A stretch of 64,000 bases of DNA from Blastocatellia bacterium (GTDB lineage Bacteria; Acidobacteriota; Blastocatellia; UBA7656; JADIYM01), in assembly GCA_016705245.1 (NCBI GenBank), contig JADIYM010000017.1, forward strand, positions 66,128 through 130,127. The letters run 5' to 3'. The notes beneath the pieces were generated by a model that saw nothing but the letters and a program-made list of their open reading frames with translations, was not told the origin of the DNA and searched no databases. A program made the position numbers and the translations under genes. This document shows positions 18,658 through 27,340 of this stretch, in pieces (the stretch's first letter is position 1; every line of letters starts with the position of its first letter).

Positions 18658-19746
18658 CTAGTCGCCGGACGTCTCGAGGGCCGCGGCCTTCGAGGCGATG
18701 ACTTCCATCAGCTCGTTCCACGACGCGACGAACGACTTGGCGCCGTCCTCCTGCAGCTTCGCGGCAAGCGCATCGACGTCGATGCCCGCAGCCGCGATCT
18801 TCGCGATCTGCACTTCGCAGTCTCCGCCGTCGGCCGGGATAGCGCCGCCGACTTCGCCGTGATCGCCGAACGCCTTGAGCGTCGCTTCCGGCATCGTGTC
18901 GATCGTGTTCGGAGCCGCCAGCGCCTTCACGTAGAGGCTGTCGGGGGCGCTCGGGTCCTTGGTGCCCGTACTCGCCATCAGCAGCCGCTGCGGACGCGCG
19001 CCGAAGTTGAACGCACGCTGCCAGCGCTCGGTGCTCATCACCTCGAGGTACGCCTTGTAGCAGCGAATGCCCATCGCGATCCCGAGCGTGTTCTCGAGCT
19101 CGACCGGCACCTTGCCCTTGATCGGCGTGTCCCAGCGGCTGATGAAGAGCGACGCGACCGATGCCACGTACGGATTGAGCCCGGCCGCAATGCGCCGCTC
19201 GATGCCCTTCAGGTAGGCCTCGGCCGCCGCAAGGTAGTGCTCGCGAGAGAACAGGAGGGTGACGTTGACCGGAACGCCGTGGAAGATGGCTTCCTCGATG
19301 GCCGGCAGGCCTTCCGGCGTGCCCGGGATCTTGATGAAGAGGTTCGGGCGATTGCCGCGGGCGAACAGTTCACGGGCTACTCGTACCGTCTCGTCGGTGT
19401 CGTAGGCGAGCAGCGGCGACACTTCGAGCGATACGAAACCGTCGACGCCATTCGTCTGCTCGTGGATCTTCGCGAAGTGGTCGGCCGCGCGCGTGATGTC
19501 GTCGAGGGCGATGTCGAAGAACAGGTCCTCGCCGGACTTGCCGGCCTTGAGGCCCGCGCCGATCGCCGCGTCATAGGACGAGCTGTTCTTGATCGCGTTG
19601 TCGAAAATCGTCGGGTTCGACGTGAGTCCCGTGATCGAGAGGTCGTCGATGTAGGTCTGCAGCCCCCCGCTGTCGAGAAGGTCGCGCGTGATGTTGTCGA
19701 GCCAGATGCTCTGGCCCATGTCGTGAAGCTGTTGAGTCGCTTTCAT
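18658..19746 (-). CDS. tal: Transaldolase
   Basis: Pentose-phosphate enzyme (362 aa) that moves a dihydroxyacetone unit between sedoheptulose 7-phosphate and glyceraldehyde 3-phosphate. The Schiff-base lysine is K139 in NLFIKIPGT. Also present are LDNITRDLL, ITGLTSNPTIFDNAI near residue 40 and VNVTLLFSREHY. The length fits the long TalB/mycobacterial type rather than the short one. ATG 19746 follows GGAG. No other pentose-phosphate gene is next to it. Confidence 0.93.
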   Translation of the reverse strand: MKATQQLHDMGQSIWLDNITRDLLDSGGLQTYIDDLSITGLTSNPTIFDNAIKNSSSYDAAIGAGLKAGKSGEDLFFDIALDDITRAADHFAKIHEQTNGVDGFVSLEVSPLLAYDTDETVRVARELFARGNRPNLFIKIPGTPEGLPAIEEAIFHGVPVNVTLLFSREHYLAAAEAYLKGIERRIAAGLNPYVASVASLFISRWDTPIKGKVPVELENTLGIAMGIRCYKAYLEVMSTERWQRAFNFGARPQRLLMASTGTKDPSAPDSLYVKALAAPNTIDTMPEATLKAFGDHGEVGGAIPADGGDCEVQIAKIAAAGIDVDALAAKLQEDGAKSFVASWNELMEVIASKAAALETSGD

Positions 19747-19948
19747 TGTGGTGCATCTCCGGAGGGATTTCGAAAACCAGGCGTTTGCAGGATGACTCCG
19801 CTAGAGCAGTCGCACGGCGTCCCGCCGATCATAGCCGAAAGGCCTGATCGGTCCACCACAGCATGCGCCGAGTTGGATTTGACGGCAATCGGAGTACTCA
19901 TTCCCGGACGATTCGCAACGCTGCCGCGTCACGAGACTGCGAACTCGC

Positions 19949-20073
19949 CTCTTGCGCGAAGCGCCTTGGAGTGCGGCGCGGAGCGCCGCTTTGGATTCCC
20001 TCCCGATTGAACCCTCCGCTCGAGGATCCAAAGCGGCGCTGCGCGCCGCACTCCAAGGCGCTTCGCGCAAGAG
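19949..20073. repeat. GCGCGAAGCGC long palindrome, copy 2
   Basis: Same outer and inner arms as the copy at 10033, flanked here by CTCTTGC and GCAAGAG. It lies in the 440-bp gap between the transaldolase start and the DinB-family stop. The other part of that gap (20075-20180) shows only a fragment of the GCTATCGCTCG repeat. Confidence 0.88.
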
Positions 20074-20184
20074 GCGAAGTTTTCGCTTTGCCCCGATGTC
20101 TGCGCGGGCGACAATGGCGCCACTTCCCACCCTTTGCTCCGCCGCGGCGCGAAGCCGGCCCTTCGCTATCGCTCGGGGTACTGG

Positions 20185-20667
20185 TTACCGCCCCAGGAAC
20201 CGCTCGATCTGGCGGCGGTGACGGTGGATGTGCATCACGGCGTGCTCGAGCAGCTGCTCGACGTCGAACGTCTGCCCCCATCCGGTCTGGATGGTCGTCG
20301 CCTGGAACTTGTTGACCGGGGTGTTCCACCGCCCCTCGAGCGTGTCGACGGTGTACGCGAGCATCTCGTTCATTCGCGGCGTCACCTCGCGCCGCTTCAT
20401 TTTCGTTTGCCTCTTGGCCCGGTGCTCGACCGCCCAGACGTTTCGCAGCATGCCGGCATAGTTGTAGCCGCAGACGACCACGTGCTTTGAGACGGTCTGC
20501 ACCGACAGACAATCCGGGTTGGCCGTCTCCGGGTCGCGCACGGCCTCGAACTCCTCGTCGGTCATGCCATTGATGATCGCAAGCAGTTCGGCTGCGGCCC
20601 GTTCATACTCATCGATCAACGCACCGAGAGGTCCGTTTCGATAGGTCTTCGTCATTGCTTTCGTCAT
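20185..20667 (-). CDS. DinB-superfamily protein
   Basis: Four-helix-bundle protein of 160 residues. The C-terminal helix LLEHAVMHIHRHRRQIERFL, together with a His in the middle (SKHVVVCGYNYAG), gives the metal-binding set seen in DinB/YfiT-like proteins. Many of these are thiol-dependent transferases or detoxification enzymes. ATG 20667 is chosen because GGAG lies 6 nt upstream. This start overlaps the end of the preceding ligase gene by about 59 nt, so the two are translationally linked. The substrate is unknown. Confidence 0.75.
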   Translation of the reverse strand: MTKAMTKTYRNGPLGALIDEYERAAAELLAIINGMTDEEFEAVRDPETANPDCLSVQTVSKHVVVCGYNYAGMLRNVWAVEHRAKRQTKMKRREVTPRMNEMLAYTVDTLEGRWNTPVNKFQATTIQTGWGQTFDVEQLLEHAVMHIHRHRRQIERFLGR

Positions 20668-21940
20668 CGTCACTCCGAAGGGGTGATCTCGGAGCAGAGT
20701 CTATGCGCGCACCCGTTCCCAAACCAAGCGGCTGGAACGGCCGCAGCTTTCCGCCGGGGCCGGCGTCGAGCCGTTCCACCGTCTCGATGCTGAACTCCAC
20801 CGACGGTCCGAGCATGTCGACCATCGCCTGGCGGCCGTCGACAATGTCGTTCGGCGACGCACCCGGCGTCGGCACGAGGCAAAGGACGAACCGGTCCTCC
20901 CGTTCCTGGACGAGATGAAACGACCGGATCCACAGCGCCGAGCGAATCGGAAACTGCCACGGATGAAGTGTCCGTCCGTCCGGCAACCGGAACACATCGA
21001 CGATCCGCCCGCGCACTTCGCGAAGCGTCCCGCCCCGGTAGCCGCACGGACAAGCGTCCGGCCCCCGTACCGCGATGTCGCCGGTTCCATACCGGATCAC
21101 GGGCACGGCGCGTGACAGCAGCGACGTCGCAACGACCTGGCCCTCCGCGCCATCACGCGCCGGCAGTCCATCACTGCCGATAATCTCGAGGGCGACGCCG
21201 GACGCGACGTGATAAAGACCGGACACCGGACACTCGCTAGCCATCACGCCGAACTCGCACGCGCCGAAGATGTCGCGGATCGGCGCGCCGAATGCCTCAC
21301 CGATGCGTTGACGCATCCCGGGTGTCAGCGTCTCGCCACCGGTCGTCACGTACCGCGGTCGAATGGCCGTGTCACCGGCATCGAGCGCCATCTGCGCCGC
21401 CCGATCGATCGAGTTCGACATTCCGTCGATGATCGTCGGTCGAAACGCCCTGAGGATCGCGAGCGCCTCGTCGCCGGGCAGTCGCGAATCCACCTTCCTC
21501 TGCATGTAGAGGTGCGTACTCTCGAGGACGGCCAGAAGCATCCGGTCGCCGGCCAGCAGCGGCCTCGGCGTCCGGAATCGCACCCGCCGGTCGCCCGGTC
21601 GAACACCGTAACCGATATCAACGCGCCATCGAGCGAGTTGCCGTCGAAATTCGTCGAAGGGTGAATTCCGGATCGAGGCCGGCTGTCCCGTCGATCCGCT
21701 CGTGATTCGTTCGAGAAGACGCGACCGGTCCACGCCCCTGGCTATGAATTCGTCGGGTTCGCGCTGGAGGTCGGCTTTCGTCGTGATCGCGAGCGGAGCA
21801 AGGTCGGCAACCGACCGTACGTCCTCCGGCTTCAGACCGCACTCGTCGAAGATTCGCCGGTAGTGCTTGACGTTCGCGTACGCGTGGCGGACGAGGCGTC
21901 GCAGTGGCGAATCGGGCCGGGGTGAGTCTGGGTTCAGCAT
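20609..21940 (-). CDS. Phenylacetate-CoA ligase-like adenylating enzyme
   Basis: Acyl-adenylating enzyme of about 443 residues, in the PaaK branch of the ANL superfamily. The AMP-binding P-loop is ERITSGSTGQPASI. The later motifs IFGACEFGVMASE and YGTGDIAVRGPDACPCGYRG match PaaK-like proteins, as does the C-terminal FSIETVERLDAGPGGKLRP with the catalytic lysine. The CPCGY element is typical of the coenF390/PaaK group. The substrate is an unidentified carboxylic acid, perhaps aromatic. The end overlaps the DinB gene. ATG 21940 is favoured over an upstream frame that lacks conserved sequence. Confidence 0.8.
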   Translation of the reverse strand: MLNPDSPRPDSPLRRLVRHAYANVKHYRRIFDECGLKPEDVRSVADLAPLAITTKADLQREPDEFIARGVDRSRLLERITSGSTGQPASIRNSPFDEFRRQLARWRVDIGYGVRPGDRRVRFRTPRPLLAGDRMLLAVLESTHLYMQRKVDSRLPGDEALAILRAFRPTIIDGMSNSIDRAAQMALDAGDTAIRPRYVTTGGETLTPGMRQRIGEAFGAPIRDIFGACEFGVMASECPVSGLYHVASGVALEIIGSDGLPARDGAEGQVVATSLLSRAVPVIRYGTGDIAVRGPDACPCGYRGGTLREVRGRIVDVFRLPDGRTLHPWQFPIRSALWIRSFHLVQEREDRFVLCLVPTPGASPNDIVDGRQAMVDMLGPSVEFSIETVERLDAGPGGKLRPFQPLGLGTGARIDSAPRSPLRSDDDESNDEDLSKRTSRCVDR

Positions 21941-22126
21941 GGGCGTCGTGGATTGTCCATGAAATTGCACGGCCGTGCACGGAACTGCCACGCGCCGTCT
22001 GTGACGCCGTTACCCGTGGATTGCGAGACTCGGTGCCACTGTGACTCCGTGGCTCGGTGTGCGAAGCTCTCCCGCGGGAGAAGAGAGCTGCGCACACCGA
22101 GGCGCTGAGACACGGAGCACCGAGAA

Positions 22127-23413
22127 ATGACCCTCACCCCGGAACACGGACGCCGCGCCCTCGCCAAAGTCACGCGGCGGCTCATCCCGTTCATCTTCGT
22201 CCTCTACGTAGCGAACTACATCGACAGGGTGAACGTGAGTTTCGCCGCACTCGGCATGAGCGCCGACCTTGGACTGTCGAGCACCGCCTACGGCTTCGGC
22301 GCCGGGATCTTTTTCGCGGGCTACATCCTCTTCCAGATTCCGGCGAACCTGATCCTGGTGCGCTTCGGCGCGCGCCGCTGGATCGGCACCATCGTCGTCG
22401 CGTGGGGGCTCGTCGCCGGCGCGATGGCGTTCGTACGGACGCCGGAGGAGTTCTACGTCCTGCGATTCCTGCTCGGGTTCGCCGAGGCCGGATTTTTCCC
22501 CGGGATGATCATGTACCTGACGCTCTGGTTCCCGGCATCGGAGCGGGCGAGGTCGGTGTCGCGCTTCATGACGGCCATTCCCATCGCCGGCATCATCGGC
22601 GGACCGCTTGCCGGGGCGTTGCTGAGTCTCGACGGCGCGATCGGAATCGCCGGCTGGCGGTGGCTGCTGTTCCTCGAGGCGGCGCCGTCGGTTCTGCTTG
22701 GAATCGTCGCCTTCCGTTACCTCACGGACCGGCCGGCGGATGCGACGTGGCTCGAGCCCGAGGAGCGCGCGTGGCTCGATGGCGTGCTCCGCGACGAAAA
22801 AGAAGCCGTCGTCGAGCGCTACGACGGCTCGTCGCTTCGGACGCTCGCGAACGGCACGGTCTGGGCGCTGTCGCTGCTCTGGCTGCTGATGGTGCTGCCG
22901 TATTACGGCACGACGCTCTGGCTGCCGCAGCTCATTCGCGAGCAGGCGACGCTCTCGGACTTCACGGTCGGACTCATCGCGGCCATTCCTCCGCTGGTTG
23001 GGTGCGCGGCGATGATCCTCGTCGGCGCGAGCTCGGATCGTCGGCGTGAGCGGTTCCTCCACATTGCAGTACCGCAACTCGTCTGCGCTGCCGGGCTCGG
23101 ACTGCTGGCGGTATCCTGGTCGCTGCCGGTGACGGTTCTCGGACTGACCCTGGCCGCGGTCGGCGCCAACGCCGTCGCCGGACCCTACTGGGGACTGCCG
23201 CCGCGCTTTCTTTCGGGCGCGGCCGCGGCGAGCGCCATCGGCCTGATCAACATGGTCGGCAGCATTGGCGGCTTCGTCGGACCCTACGCCCTCGGCGCCG
23301 TGAAGGACCGCACCCAGGGCTTCGGTCCCGCGCTGCTCGCGCTCGCGGCCATGGCCGTCGGTGCTTCCGTACTCGTGATGCTCCTCAAGCGCGCCCGGCT
23401 GTTGAGAGAGTAG
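22127..23413 (+). CDS. MFS transporter, anion:cation symporter family
   Basis: Twelve-span secondary transporter (428 aa). ANYIDRVNVSFAAL in the first span, GYILFQIPANLIL and LGFAEAGFFPGMIMYLTLWF in spans 4-5 identify the ACS branch, which carries organic anions such as hydroxyphenylacetate, phthalate, tartrate and glucarate. It is divergent from the PaaK-like ligase across 186 bp and next to tyrosine phenol-lyase, so an aromatic acid is a plausible but unproven cargo. The stop TAG lies within repeat copy 6. Confidence 0.9.
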   Translation: MTLTPEHGRRALAKVTRRLIPFIFVLYVANYIDRVNVSFAALGMSADLGLSSTAYGFGAGIFFAGYILFQIPANLILVRFGARRWIGTIVVAWGLVAGAMAFVRTPEEFYVLRFLLGFAEAGFFPGMIMYLTLWFPASERARSVSRFMTAIPIAGIIGGPLAGALLSLDGAIGIAGWRWLLFLEAAPSVLLGIVAFRYLTDRPADATWLEPEERAWLDGVLRDEKEAVVERYDGSSLRTLANGTVWALSLLWLLMVLPYYGTTLWLPQLIREQATLSDFTVGLIAAIPPLVGCAAMILVGASSDRRRERFLHIAVPQLVCAAGLGLLAVSWSLPVTVLGLTLAAVGANAVAGPYWGLPPRFLSGAAAASAIGLINMVGSIGGFVGPYALGAVKDRTQGFGPALLALAAMAVGASVLVMLLKRARLLRE

Positions 23414-23478
23414 ACAGGATTACAGGATCAACAGGATTTTCGTGTTAATCCTGAAAATCCTGTAATCCTGTCCACTCT
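23407..23478. repeat. AATCCTG stem-loop, copy 6
   Basis: AGAGTAGACAGGATTACAGG, a short loop near TTTTCGTG, then the complement ending GTCCACTCT. It supplies the MFS stop codon and ends 7 nt from the stop of the convergent lyase gene, a position suited to a two-way terminator. Confidence 0.9.
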
Positions 23479-23484
23479 TCTCCC

Positions 23485-24896
23485 CTACAGCCTCTCGAAC
23501 CGCGCCTGGAAGAAGCGCAGGTACTTCGGCTCGTACACCATCTTCAGTCCCGTCGCCGATTCGCGCGCGTCGAATACGGCCTTTACCGATTCGGCCACGA
23601 CGTCCATGTGCGCCTGCGTGTAGACGCGGCGCGGGATCGTCAACCGCGTCAGCTCGAGCTTCGGATAGCGATGGTCACCCGTCACCGGATCGCGGCCCGC
23701 GCTCGCGACACCTCGCTCCATCGAGCGAATGCCCGAATCGAGATAAAGCTCGGCCGCAAGCATCTGCGCCGGAAACGCCGACTGCGGCAGGTGCGAATAA
23801 AACGCCCGCGCGTCGAGGAAAATCGCGTGCCCGCCCATCGGGTGCACGATCGGGATCTCCCAGTCCGTCAGCAGCTCGCCGAGGTACCGGACCTGCCCGA
23901 TCCGCGACCGGATGTGGTCGTCCTTCACCGACTCGGCAATGCCGATCGCCATCGCTTCGAGGTCGCGCCCGCAAGTCCGCCGTACGTGTGCAGTCCCTCG
24001 TACACGACGACCAGGTTGCGCAGCTCCTCGAAGAGCGACTGGTCGTTGACCGCTACCCACCCGCCGATGTTCACGAGCGAGTCCTTCTTCGCGCTCATCC
24101 ACGCGCCGTCCGTGTAGCTGCAGAACTCCTTGAGGATCTCGGCGACGGACTTGTCCGCGTAGCCCGGCTCGCGCTCCTGAATGAAGAACGAGTTCTCGAC
24201 CATGCGCGTCGCGTCGAGATAGAGCTTGATGCCGTGGTGGTCGCACAGCGCACGCAGCGCCTTGACGTTGGCCATGCTCACCGGCTGGCCGCCGGCCATG
24301 TTGACCGTGCCCGCCAGACTGACGTAGGCAATGTTCTCAGCACCGTGCGTCGCAATGACGGCCTCGAGCTTCTCGAGGTCGATGTCGCCCTTGAACGGAT
24401 GCAGCACCGCCGGATCGTGCGCCTCGTCGAGGATGACGTCGATGAAGATGCCGCCCGCGAGCTCCTGATGCAGGCGCGTAGTCGTGAAATACATGTTGCC
24501 GGGGACGTATTGCCCCTTCTTGATGACGGCCTGGCTGATGAGGTGCTCCGCGCCGCGACCCTGGTGCGTCGGGACGATGTGCTTGTAGCCGTAGAAGTTC
24601 TGGACGGCCTCCTCGAGACAATAGAAGTTGCGGCTGCCGGCGTAGGCTTCGTCGCCGCGCATCATGCCTGCCCACTGCACGTCGCTCATCGCGTTCGTTC
24701 CGCTGTCGGTGAGCAGGTCGATGTAGACGTCGTCGGACTTGAGCAGGAAGGTGTTGAACCCGGCCTCGGTGAGCGCCTTCTCACGCTCCTCGCGGGTTGT
24801 GACGGTGAGGTGCTCGACCATCTTGATCTTCCAGGGCTCGGCCCAGGAACGGCGACCGAACTGCTGGCCCATCGTTTGTGGGAAGGGATCTGTCAT
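23485..24896 (-). CDS. tpl: Tyrosine phenol-lyase (single frameshift near 23968)
   Basis: PLP enzyme that splits tyrosine into phenol, pyruvate and ammonia. The assignment over tryptophanase rests on two diagnostic sites. The PLP-stacking Phe is followed by Thr in NMYFTTTR (tryptophanase has Asp), and the Arg in SMERGVASAGR matches the TPL-specific Arg381/Ser385 pair. The PLP lysine is in MSAKKD. ATG 24896 follows AAGGAG. The coding frame breaks after GGLAG: the run CCC at 23968-23970 (plus strand) needs one more C to give GGLAGRDLEAMA. The C-terminal 160 residues are otherwise perfect, so a sequence error is more likely than a dead gene. A tryptophanase paralogue lies at 41030. Confidence 0.85.
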
Positions 24897-25043
24897 GGGA
24901 ATTTGCTCCTTCAAGGGGAGATTGGCCTCCAGCAGCGACGAAAAAACGGTCGTGCCGAACCGGGCGCGCGATGGTCGCTGAACGGACCATGGAGCTTCGT
25001 GCGCGCACTCCGGGCCACGGGGCTAGGCTACCTGATTGGCGGC

Positions 25044-25186
25044 GAGGAGTGGACAGGATCAGCAGGATTTTCGGAGGATTCACAGGATTCTTCCCTGGAC
25101 TTGTCTCGCAAGGAACACAATTCGTGGAATGGAAGAAAGATGATTCCCGTGAATCCTCTGAAAATCCTGATGATCCTGTCCACTCA
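25044..25186. repeat. AATCCTG stem-loop, copy 7
   Basis: Left arm GGAGTGGACAGGATCAGCAG and right arm GAAAATCCTGATGATCCTGT ending CCACTC, with a longer loop (about 60 nt) than most copies. It lies in the 413-bp gap upstream of both tpl and the secreted hypothetical. The rest of the gap should carry their promoters. Confidence 0.8.
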
Positions 25187-25309
25187 CCTAAGGCTTCGCG
25201 ACGGCGTTGCGTGTGGCACGCCAGAAACGCATTAGAAATCCTTTAGATCGCCCTAAAGAGTTTGGCGGGCCATAAACCCTACTGTGCTCCTCAGACAAGG
25301 AGTCACACC

Positions 25310-26161
25310 ATGAACACAACCTCTCATTTCAGCCCTCGAACCCGACAGTCCCTGGCCACGGGCGCGTTCCTGCGCCTCGCGATCATCACCGTGCTCATCG
25401 GGTCGCTCGGGGCAATCGCGGCCGCGACAATCGCCTCCGGAGACGTCGAACGGCCGATGACATCGACCGTATTCGCCGGCGCCGGCGACATCAACGCGGT
25501 CGTGACACAGTACCGGGAGGCACTTGGCGGACCTGACAACGGCGGACAGCCGGGAACCATCCTGCCCGGGTACCGCGAGTTCAACTGGGACTCCGTGCCG
25601 GACGAGTTCGCGGCGCCGAACTTCCTGCCTGGCGATTTTTTCAACGGGACGGCCGAGCCTCTGGCCCGTGGCGCGATCCTCTCGACGCCCGGCGATGGCG
25701 TGCAGGTCAGCGCCGACAGTGACAACCCGACGAATACTCCGGTCCGGTTCGGTCACGTCAACCCCACGTATCCGGCCCGCTTCAAGACGTTCAGCGACGA
25801 AAGGCTCTTCTCGCCGATCGGGAGCAACATCGTCGACCTCACGTTTACCGTTCCGGGAACCCAGACACCGGCCCTCGTCGATGGGTTCGGCGCGGTTTAT
25901 ACCGATGTCGGAACGCGGAAGACCTCGTTCCGGTACTACGACCGGCAAGGACGGCTCCTCGGCACGTTCAAGGTGCCGAAGTCGCAGAACGGGTTGTCGT
26001 TTCTCGGTGTGAAGTTCGATTCGCCGGTCATCGCCCGGGTGCGGATCAAATACGGCACGGCGCGGCTCGGGCCGAATGACAGCTCGACGAAGGACGTTGC
26101 CGTGATGGACAACTTCATTTACGGAGAGCCGGTTGCGGCGTCGTCGGTGGCGGGGGAGTGA
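25310..26161 (+). CDS. Secreted protein of unknown function
   Basis: Exported protein of 283 residues. ATG 25310 follows CAAGGAG at a spacing of 6. One hydrophobic span near residues 20-40 (LAIITVLIGSLGAIAAATIA) looks like a signal peptide. The mature part is beta-rich and polar: ILPGYREFNWDSVPDEFAAP early, then DLTFTVPGTQTPALVDGFGA, then a final VAVMDNFIYGEP. This resembles bacterial proteins with a jelly-roll or PEP-CTERM-like ectodomain, but no sorting tail is present. Function not recognised. Confidence 0.65.
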   Translation: MNTTSHFSPRTRQSLATGAFLRLAIITVLIGSLGAIAAATIASGDVERPMTSTVFAGAGDINAVVTQYREALGGPDNGGQPGTILPGYREFNWDSVPDEFAAPNFLPGDFFNGTAEPLARGAILSTPGDGVQVSADSDNPTNTPVRFGHVNPTYPARFKTFSDERLFSPIGSNIVDLTFTVPGTQTPALVDGFGAVYTDVGTRKTSFRYYDRQGRLLGTFKVPKSQNGLSFLGVKFDSPVIARVRIKYGTARLGPNDSSTKDVAVMDNFIYGEPVAASSVAGE

Positions 26162-26237
26162 GAGTGGACAGGATTACAGGATTACAGGATTCATGAAAAG
26201 AGATAAATCCTGCTAATCCTGCAATCCTGTCTACTCT
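26161..26237. repeat. AATCCTG stem-loop, copy 8
   Basis: AGAGTGGACAGGATTACAGG, a loop near CATGAAAAGAG, then AATCCTGCTAATCCTGCAAT to CTACTCT. It begins on the last base of the upstream stop and ends 1 nt before the next gene's stop, so it fills the whole space between two convergent genes. Confidence 0.9.
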
Positions 26238-26238
26238 C

Positions 26239-27128
26239 CTACGGCTTCGTCTCGACAGGCAGCTCGGCGCGGCGGCTCCAGTCCTGGAACGAGCCGTCGT
26301 AGAGCCGCACGTCGTAGCCGAGGTACCTTGCCGCGAAGTAAACGACCGTTGCCTGCTGGCCGATGTGGCAGTAGGGGACGACCGTATCCCTTCTCGCGGC
26401 GCCGGCATCCGCGAGCAGTTTCTGCATCGCGGCCCGCTCGACGAACGTCAGGGCGGGCTCGACGACGAGTGACTCGAACGGCAGGCTTGTGGCGCCCGGA
26501 ATGTGCCCGGCGCGCATTTCGTCCCCACTCGCCGTGCCGTCGTAGTATTCGGTGTTGCGTGCGTCGATTAGCGCGACCTTCGGCTTGCCGGCGTTCGCCT
26601 TCACCCACGCGGCGTCGACGACCAGATCGCGACGCGGCTTCGAGTGAATCTGCCCGGCTTGACCACCGGCACCTCGGCCGTGACGGGATGGCCGGCGGCC
26701 TTCCACGACCGCATTCCCCCGTTGAGAACCGAGGTCCTGTCACCGGCGCCGATCGAATCGAGGATGAAGTAGATCCGCGTCGTCGGCGACACCCAGTCTT
26801 CGCCGAAGTAGACGACGATGCGCGAGTCGTCCGAGATCCCGAGCTTCTCGAGGGCGGCGTCGAGCACATCGATCGGCGGCAGCTCGAGGAAAAGCGCTCC
26901 CTCGGCCCGCGGCAATGACAGGTCCGCCGTCGCGACGTGACGGGCGCCGGGAATGTGCGCGGCGTCGTAGCCCTCGCGCGGCCCGACGTGGAGAACGACG
27001 AGCTTCCGGTCCTTCAGATGGCTCGCGAGCCACTCGGCGGAAACGATCATCGATTCGCGATTTCCCGCTCGCGCGTTCAGCGGCACGAAGATGATTGAGA
27101 GGATGACGGCTACGGCAAATCGCTTCAT
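26239..27128 (-). CDS. Exported two-domain sulfurtransferase (rhodanese; one frameshift)
   Basis: Thiosulfate- or mercaptopyruvate-type sulfurtransferase of about 296 residues. ATG 27128 opens a signal peptide (AVAVILSIIFVPLNARA). Domain 1 (YDAAHIPGARHVATADL to GGMRSWKAAGHPV) lacks a catalytic cysteine. Domain 2 (LIDARNTEYYDG to FQDWSRRAELPV) has the active Cys in PYCHIGQQATVVYF. The halves are in different frames. One missing base near 26640 (ACTCG-AAGCCG) joins GRFT to KPRRDLVVDAAW. It probably handles sulfane sulfur in the periplasm. Confidence 0.82.
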
Positions 27129-27143
27129 GACGGCCTCCACTGG

Positions 27144-27278
27144 AGAGTAGACAGGATTGCAGGATTTTCAGGATTTACAGGATTCTCCATTCTTCCTTGC
27201 ATCAATACGCGCCGCTTCTGAGTCGGTTACCCAACAGACTCCTGTCAATCCCGTAAATCCTGAAATCCTGTCCACTCT
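27144..27278. repeat. AATCCTG stem-loop, copy 9
   Basis: Left arm AGAGTAGACAGGATTGCAGG and right arm CTGTCAATCCCGTAAATCCT ending GTCCACTCT, with a loop of about 60 nt. This copy lies between divergent genes, so here it cannot be a terminator for either of them. Confidence 0.85.
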
Positions 27279-27340
27279 CCCTCCGTCTTGCGCGGTTGAA
27301 TCGATCGGACTACTTTTGTAACCTCCGTCACCCCCGACCG

